Shown: piece after piece, positions 33,738-38,116 of the stretch
Numbering within the stretch: position 1 is the stretch's first letter
Layout: each line of letters starts with the position of its first letter
Assembly (NCBI GenBank): GCA_026388245.1
Contig: JAPLKD010000118.1
Location: forward strand, 1-38,116
From: Pseudomonadota bacterium
Lineage (GTDB): Bacteria > Desulfobacterota > Syntrophorhabdia > Syntrophorhabdales > Syntrophorhabdaceae
Length of the DNA: 38,116 nucleotides
Direction of reading: 5' to 3'
Translations under genes and position numbers: made by a program
Notes under the pieces: generated by a model
Databases searched by the model: none
What the model was told of the DNA's origin: nothing
The model's input: only the letters and a program-made list of their open reading frames with translations

Positions 33738-34256
33738 ATGGAGTATTCCAAAATGGTAATGGATCACTTTAAAAACCCACGCAACCAGGGTGTAATCAAA
33801 AATCCGGAGGGTGTCGGCGAGGTTGGCAATCCGATTTGCGGCGACATGATGAAAATTATGATAAAGGTCGAAGATGAACGGATTATTGATATAAAGTTCA
33901 GTACCCTTGGATGTGGAGCAGCTATTGCGGTTTCGAGCGTAGTAACGGATATGGCAAAAGGGAAAACCCTCAAGGAAGCAATGAAGATCACAAAGCAGAA
34001 AGTCGCTAAAACCCTTGGAGAATTGCCAAAGAATGAACTGCACTGCGCAAACCTCGGGGCTGATGCGCTTCACATGGCTATTATAGATTACTACAACCGG
34101 ATAGCGGGAAAGCAAAAGGATACATCCAAAGAAAAGGTTGATTATATCGGCAAAAGAAAAGGCAAATGCTACTGCCCTTATTGTGATACGGTATTCCTTA
34201 GTGAAACGCTTTTCTGTGCAAAATGCGGTAAACCAACTGCAGGCCAGAATAAGTAA
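33738..34256 (+). CDS. IscU/NifU-type Fe-S scaffold with C-terminal zinc ribbon
   Basis: This 172-residue scaffold assembles [2Fe-2S] and [4Fe-4S] clusters. Residues 1-125 are a normal IscU domain with the three ligand cysteines Cys34 (NPICGD), Cys59 (TLGCGA) and Cys103 (LHCANLG). It also has Asp36, which in the family allows cluster release. The usual LPPVK-type loop near residue 96 reads GELPKNE, so the HscA-binding motif is not present. After a short linker a zinc-ribbon-like module follows: CYCPYC (144-149) and CAKC (160-163). This extension is not in standard IscU. The next gene encodes the desulfurase homologue, 44 nt away. Confidence 0.88.
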   Translation: MEYSKMVMDHFKNPRNQGVIKNPEGVGEVGNPICGDMMKIMIKVEDERIIDIKFSTLGCGAAIAVSSVVTDMAKGKTLKEAMKITKQKVAKTLGELPKNELHCANLGADALHMAIIDYYNRIAGKQKDTSKEKVDYIGKRKGKCYCPYCDTVFLSETLFCAKCGKPTAGQNK

Positions 34257-34300
34257 TTGCCCATGTTTTATATCACATTACCGAATAAGGAGCTTAAGCG

Positions 34301-35422
34301 ATGAATACCATCTATTTTGATCATATATCTGCTACACCGCTTCATCCTTTAGTAAAGGAAACGATGATCAATTTTATACAGCATGACAACTTTGGGAACC
34401 CTTTGAGTCAGCACCATATTGGCGATGCCGCTGTTGAGGCACTGGAAGGAGCGCGTGGCCAGGTGGCGCAACTCATTCATGCAAATCCTGAGGAAATCGT
34501 CTTCACATCAAATGGCACCGAATCAATCAATCACGCCATAAAAGGGGTTGCCTTTGCAAAATTCAAAAAAGGGAAACACATTGTAAGTACAAATATCGAA
34601 CATCAGTCGGTAGCAAGGACATTGAGGGTACTTATGCGCCTGGGATACCAGGTCACTGCTATCCCTGTTGATAAATATGGCCTTGTTAACCCGAAAGACG
34701 TTGAAAAAGCGATTACCGAAGATACAATACTCGTATCCATCATGCATGCAAACAATGAAATAGGGACGATAGAACCTATCGCCGAAATCGGGAAAATCAC
34801 CAGGGCAAAGAACGTGCTATTTCATACAGATGCTGTGGCATCTGGGGGGAATATCCCTATCAATGTTGACGAACTGGGGGTTGACCTCCTCAGCATTGCA
34901 GCCAACCAGTTTTATGGACCATCCGGTGCGGGAGCCCTTTACATACGCCCGAAAACTGAAATATTTCCCCTCATTGATGGCGGCACCCAGGAGAACAACA
35001 GGCGTGCCGGGACGCAAAACATACTCGGCAACGTAGGGATGGGCAAGGCCGCTGAACTGGCCCGTATGGAGATGCCCCAACGAACAGAACACCTGCTCAA
35101 GCTGAAAAAAGCATTCATTGAAAAGCTAAACACCCTTGAGGAGATTCACATTAACGGGCATCCCGAACTATCCCTCCCCGGTCTTGTTTCCGTTTCCGTA
35201 GAATATGTGGAAGGGGAGTCCATGATGATTATGCTCGCGGGTTCTTTAAGGGCATCACACGTCCTCATTGCTACAGGCTGCGATTATGTTACAGCCCAGG
35301 GGACACTCATCTTCTCTTTTGGCACGGGAAACACCCTTGATGATATTGACAAGGCCTTTGCAGCGCTTAACAAGAGCGTCGCATTCCTGAGGAGCATGTC
35401 ACCGCTCTATAAGAAGAAATAG
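34301..35422 (+). CDS. Cysteine-desulfurase (NifS/IscS) homologue lacking PLP lysine and catalytic cysteine
   Basis: This 373-residue protein has the aminotransferase-V fold of NifS/IscS. Kept motifs are YFDHISATPLHP, SNGTESINHAIKG, NIEHQSV (His101), MHANNEIGTIEP, HTDAV, and GGTQENNRRAGTQNI. In the PLP site the family reads SAHK-(I/F)-YGP. Here it is AANQFYGP (positions 200-207), so the Schiff-base lysine is Gln203 and the preceding His is Asn202. The glutamine after HTDA (DAVQ) is also lost (DAVASGG). The mobile loop with the sulfur-carrying cysteine (GSAC...LEPSHVL) is shortened to GSLRASHVL; the protein has a single cysteine, Cys326, outside that place. It cannot be a normal desulfurase. 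It could bind IscU as a structural partner, as suggested for the PLP-free IscS of Archaeoglobus. Confidence 0.85.
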   Translation: MNTIYFDHISATPLHPLVKETMINFIQHDNFGNPLSQHHIGDAAVEALEGARGQVAQLIHANPEEIVFTSNGTESINHAIKGVAFAKFKKGKHIVSTNIEHQSVARTLRVLMRLGYQVTAIPVDKYGLVNPKDVEKAITEDTILVSIMHANNEIGTIEPIAEIGKITRAKNVLFHTDAVASGGNIPINVDELGVDLLSIAANQFYGPSGAGALYIRPKTEIFPLIDGGTQENNRRAGTQNILGNVGMGKAAELARMEMPQRTEHLLKLKKAFIEKLNTLEEIHINGHPELSLPGLVSVSVEYVEGESMMIMLAGSLRASHVLIATGCDYVTAQGTLIFSFGTGNTLDDIDKAFAALNKSVAFLRSMSPLYKKK

Positions 35423-35423
35423 C

Positions 35424-36473
35424 TCATGGCTCTACATATCGTAATCTGCGGAGTTTGACAATAACGTAAACCTCTTTCCCCACATCAAGGTTCATCTCGT
35501 CGAAAGCGCTTTTTTGAAGCTCGGTGAGGAGATTGTTGCTGCCGATGGCAACACGCACCCTTATGGTAGAATTTATAGGTAATATTTCCGTTATAATACC
35601 TTTATAGCGGTTAAGGGCTGGACCTGGGGGTTTTGTGTCCGAGATGTAAATATCGTGGGGCGGGATTGCAAGCTTTTTTATGCTGCTCCCCTCGTAGGGA
35701 AGGATTATGCTCATATCTCCCGAAACGACTTCTACAAGACCTGTCGATAGAATATGGCAGTGATCGCAATTCAGGATGTTGGGCATCCCGATAAATTCAG
35801 AAACTATATCTGTTCTGGGACTAAAAAAAATATCATTCGGCGTTGCCAGTTGCTCAATCTGGCCTTTATGAATGATGGCTATCCTGTCGGCCATTTCTTC
35901 AGCCCCCAAAAGATCATGTATCACAAAAACCGATGTAATCTCCAATCTCTTCAAGAGGACACACAACTCTGTCCTTAAGTATTTCGATGTCTGGGGATCA
36001 AGACCTGACAAGGGCTCATCAAGGAGCAGAATCTTCTGAAAAGGGGCAATGGCCCTGGCGATAGCAACCCTCTGTTTTTCTCCCCCACTCAGATTATGGG
36101 GATACCTCTCTCTAAGGCCTCCGATATGGAGTGCATCAAGTAATGCCTCAACCCTCTTTTTTATTACCTTTTCCGGATAGCCCTGAACCTTCAATCCATA
36201 GGCAATATTGGAAGATACATTTAGATGGGGAAAAAGTGCCAGGTCCTGGAAAAGGTACCCTACCCCTCTTTTATGCGGGGGTACCTGATCCATCTTTTTC
36301 TCATCGAAAAAAACTTCGCCCCTGTAATCTGTAAGACCGGCTATGACGTTGAGCAGCGTGGATTTCCCTGCCCCGTTGGGGCCAACAAGTACAAGCAGCT
36401 CCTTATCCTCAATCTCAAGATTCACATCACTGAGAACATATTTGCTGATATGTTTTAATTTTATGTGTGCCAT
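35424..36473 (-). CDS. modC: ModC-like ABC transporter ATPase (molybdate/tungstate)
   Basis: This 349-residue ATPase energises oxyanion import. It has Walker A GPNGAGKST, the Q-loop LFQDLALFPHL, signature LSGGEKQRV, Walker B ILLLDEPLSGLDPQ and the switch His in VFVIHD. After residue 290 a TOBE/Mop-like domain follows (NRYKGIITEILPINSTIRVRV), which binds the oxyanion in ModC proteins. Its stop is 1 nt from the stop of the convergent NifS-like gene. Molybdate and tungstate importers cannot be told apart by the ATPase alone. It lies 73 nt after modB, the gap being a TTTCACC microsatellite. Confidence 0.85.
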   Translation of the reverse strand: MAHIKLKHISKYVLSDVNLEIEDKELLVLVGPNGAGKSTLLNVIAGLTDYRGEVFFDEKKMDQVPPHKRGVGYLFQDLALFPHLNVSSNIAYGLKVQGYPEKVIKKRVEALLDALHIGGLRERYPHNLSGGEKQRVAIARAIAPFQKILLLDEPLSGLDPQTSKYLRTELCVLLKRLEITSVFVIHDLLGAEEMADRIAIIHKGQIEQLATPNDIFFSPRTDIVSEFIGMPNILNCDHCHILSTGLVEVVSGDMSIILPYEGSSIKKLAIPPHDIYISDTKPPGPALNRYKGIITEILPINSTIRVRVAIGSNNLLTELQKSAFDEMNLDVGKEVYVIVKLRRLRYVEP

Positions 36474-36489
36474 ACGCCAGGAACCTCAT

Positions 36490-36550
36490 TTTTCACCTTT
36501 CACCTTTCACCTTTCACTTTTCACCTTTTCCATTTCACTTTCCACTTCAC
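36490..36550. repeat. TTTCACC heptanucleotide microsatellite
   Basis: Three good and about five degenerate copies of TTTCACC/TTTTCACT lie between modB and modC (tttcacctttcacctttcac and onward). On the minus strand this is a GGTGAAA series just upstream of the modC start. The ribosome-binding site of modC may be drawn from it. Confidence 0.7.
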
Positions 36551-37323
36551 GCATACGGTGTTTTTGCAGTAAACAGCCTCACCGCATATAAAATGCTCAG
36601 CCCTATCCCTATCAATATAAGTACAAGAACAACAGTACCCTCAATATCGGCGCTGGCAAGTCTCATAAAAATAGCCACAGGAATGGTCTCGGTCTTCATA
36701 GCCATAGAACCTGCGATAGTAATTGTTGCACCGAACTCACCAAGCGCTTTTGCCCACGTCAGTATTGAAGCGGCGATAATTCCATTTTTGCTCAATGGAA
36801 GAGTCACGTTGAAAAACGCCTTTGAAGGCGAAGCACCGAGCGTTTTCGCCACCTCTTCGTATCTCTGGGGGATTTCATCCATAGCGGCCTTAACAAGCCT
36901 GGTTGCTATACCTGCCGTGGTAATAAATTGTGCGATAAGTATCCCGTAAACGGTAAATACAAATTGTATTCCCTGCTCCTGAATAGCCAGACCGGCAGGT
37001 GTATTAAAAAAAATCAGAACCATGGCGCCGAGGGCTACGGGAGAGACAATCATGGGAAGCTCAAGCACTGTATCAACAAATTGCCTCCCGAAAAAATTAT
37101 ACCTGGAGAGTGCATATGCAGATGGAATGGCAAAGAACATAGACAGAAGCGTGGCAATTGTGGCGGTAATAATACTTAACCGTATGGAAAACAATGTCCT
37201 TTCAGAAAAGAGTATCTCAAGGAATAGCGATCCCCTGTAAAAGTAAAGGAGCGAGAGAATCAGAGTCACATACAATAAAAATGTAACAAAGCTGAATGTT
37301 ATGGCGAGACGCTTAAAGCTCAT
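36547..37323 (-). CDS. modB: ModB-like ABC transporter permease
   Basis: This 258-residue inner-membrane permease has about six helices. The EAA loop typical of sulfate/molybdate/tungstate permeases is present (EVAKTLGASPSKAFFNVTLP), followed by ALGEFGATITIAGS, a ModB/WtpB signature. The ATG at 37323 overlaps the stop of the upstream binding-protein gene by 4 nt. It is the middle gene of a modA-modB-modC order. Sulfate permease CysT is the nearest alternative, but a single permease and the Mop-type ATPase favour molybdate or tungstate. Confidence 0.87.
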   Translation of the reverse strand: MSFKRLAITFSFVTFLLYVTLILSLLYFYRGSLFLEILFSERTLFSIRLSIITATIATLLSMFFAIPSAYALSRYNFFGRQFVDTVLELPMIVSPVALGAMVLIFFNTPAGLAIQEQGIQFVFTVYGILIAQFITTAGIATRLVKAAMDEIPQRYEEVAKTLGASPSKAFFNVTLPLSKNGIIAASILTWAKALGEFGATITIAGSMAMKTETIPVAIFMRLASADIEGTVVLVLILIGIGLSILYAVRLFTAKTPYA

Positions 37324-38116
37324 CTCTTAAGCCAGTCCTTAGGCACCGTATACTCTCCGCCGACAGGCTTCTTCTGTCCGATCCATTCAAATGCTTCGTC
37401 AGGACTCATGAAGTAATGGTATTTTCTGAAAGTTGCTTTACCTTCATCGGAAAGGACAAAGTCTATGAATTTTTGAGAAAGCGCCTTATTTTTCGTAAAT
37501 TGCGAAATTGCGATGGGGATATATCCAACCCTTACTACTTCATGCTTTTTTAAAGGAACGGTCTCAATTCTTCCGGGGTCCCAGTATTGAAAAACCCTCC
37601 AGCCGAGAACGGCATCAACTGTCTTTAATGAAATAGCTGTTGCCGTCTTTTCACAGCTTTCCGTGTAATTTACAAGATTTTGCCTGAACGCTGCCTTTTG
37701 TTCTGAATTAAGATTTTTCTCTATAATTTCAATAGCGTATAAACCAACACAAACCCCTTCCGGGTTTGCTATGGCAACGCGTAAACCTGGTCTTGTAAGG
37801 TCAGCGAGCGATTTTATGCCTTTTGGATTTCCCTTTTGTACATTGATTGCAGGTACAAGATACACAACATTTCTTTCTGTTTCAGGAAATACAAATCCTT
37901 TTCTTTTAGCGAGTTCCATATAATCTGATGAACCCGGGAAATAGATATCCCCTTTTTTTACAAGGGACATCTGTGACAGGACAAACCCTGAACCACCAAA
38001 ATTAACATGTACCTTTATCCCCGTTTTCTTTTCAAATGCCTTTGCAATTTCTTCCGTTGGAGGTTTGCTTGCAGCGCCGGCAAAAACCAACAATTCCTCC
38101 CCGAAAGCATTTAACG
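37320..38116 (-). CDS. modA: ModA-like oxyanion-binding protein (partial, 5' end outside window)
   Basis: This extracytoplasmic solute-binding protein is open to the window edge, so its signal peptide is missing. The visible part, from LNAFGEELLVFAGAASKPPT, has the ModA/WtpA start of the mature domain (VFAGAASKP, oxyanion-binding Ser). It is followed by GGSGFVLSQMSLVKKGDIYFPGSS in shorter pieces, then NPEGVCVGLYA and DAVLGWRVFQYWDPG. The sequence lies closer to the group of archaeal-type and deltaproteobacterial ModA/WtpA proteins than to E. coli ModA, judged by eye only. Tungstate or molybdate are both possible. Confidence 0.82.
   Translation of the reverse strand, partial: LNAFGEELLVFAGAASKPPTEEIAKAFEKKTGIKVHVNFGGSGFVLSQMSLVKKGDIYFPGSSDYMELAKRKGFVFPETERNVVYLVPAINVQKGNPKGIKSLADLTRPGLRVAIANPEGVCVGLYAIEIIEKNLNSEQKAAFRQNLVNYTESCEKTATAISLKTVDAVLGWRVFQYWDPGRIETVPLKKHEVVRVGYIPIAISQFTKNKALSQKFIDFVLSDEGKATFRKYHYFMSPDEAFEWIGQKKPVGGEYTVPKDWLKR

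Noticed and set aside
36490-36550. A small CRISPR array
   Set aside because: The units are 7 nt long without spacers; it is a microsatellite.

Overview
This 38.1 kb window reads as a stretch of chromosome from an anaerobic, probably syntrophic or sulfate-reducer-like Desulfobacterota (old Deltaproteobacteria). The inference rests on gene content: a complete HdrCBA-Flox electron-transfer operon, a phenylacetate-CoA-ligase-like AMP-forming synthetase, an ADP-forming acyl-CoA synthetase fused to an acetyltransferase, a molybdate/tungstate-type ABC transporter and an anaerobic-style IscU/NifS-like pair. No species is claimed. No rRNA, tRNA, CRISPR array or transposase was seen.

Layout. 1-632 (-) is the 5' part of fabH. 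821-7666 (-) is a seven-gene operon, transcribed hdrC-hdrB-hdrA-floxD(mvhD-like)-two Fe-S proteins-floxA, which should link NADH to disulfide and ferredoxin chemistry by flavin-based electron bifurcation or confurcation. 7892-10075 (-) is a compact trio: a CoA ligase, a 59-residue protein missed by ordinary ORF cut-offs, and an internally duplicated ferredoxin-fold protein. 10303-11662 (-) holds a TrmI-like tRNA methyltransferase and the remnant of a nucleotidyltransferase with its small partner.

11826-15652 (+) is a tightly overlapping proC-pcm-sigma factor-murJ operon. It is followed by an HD-domain protein, a UbiE/MenG methyltransferase and a 1.2-kilo-residue GH13-family protein (to 20942). 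Facing it is an fbp-fba pair (-, 20947-23482), with an operator-like inverted repeat over the fbp promoter. 23483-24436 is a degraded, repeat-bearing gap. 24437-26847 (-) codes for three envelope proteins (secreted, pilin-like, transglutaminase-like), followed by two very strong hairpins.

27082-30698 (-) has an orphan DppC permease and the acyl-CoA synthetase/GNAT fusion. 30851-31945 (+) is a radical SAM protein. 32037-33569 (-) is a YeiH-type transporter with an unusual soluble insert. 33738-35422 (+) encodes an IscU scaffold with an added zinc ribbon, next to a cysteine-desulfurase homologue that has lost both the PLP lysine and the catalytic cysteine. The window ends with a modCBA-like transporter (-), whose binding protein runs off the edge.

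The most unusual item is the IscU/'dead' NifS pair. Next are the unknown envelope cluster, the giant GH13 protein, the CoA-ligase trio, the synthetase-acetyltransferase fusion with its phospho-histidine site intact, and a class of degenerate short repeats placed at gene borders.
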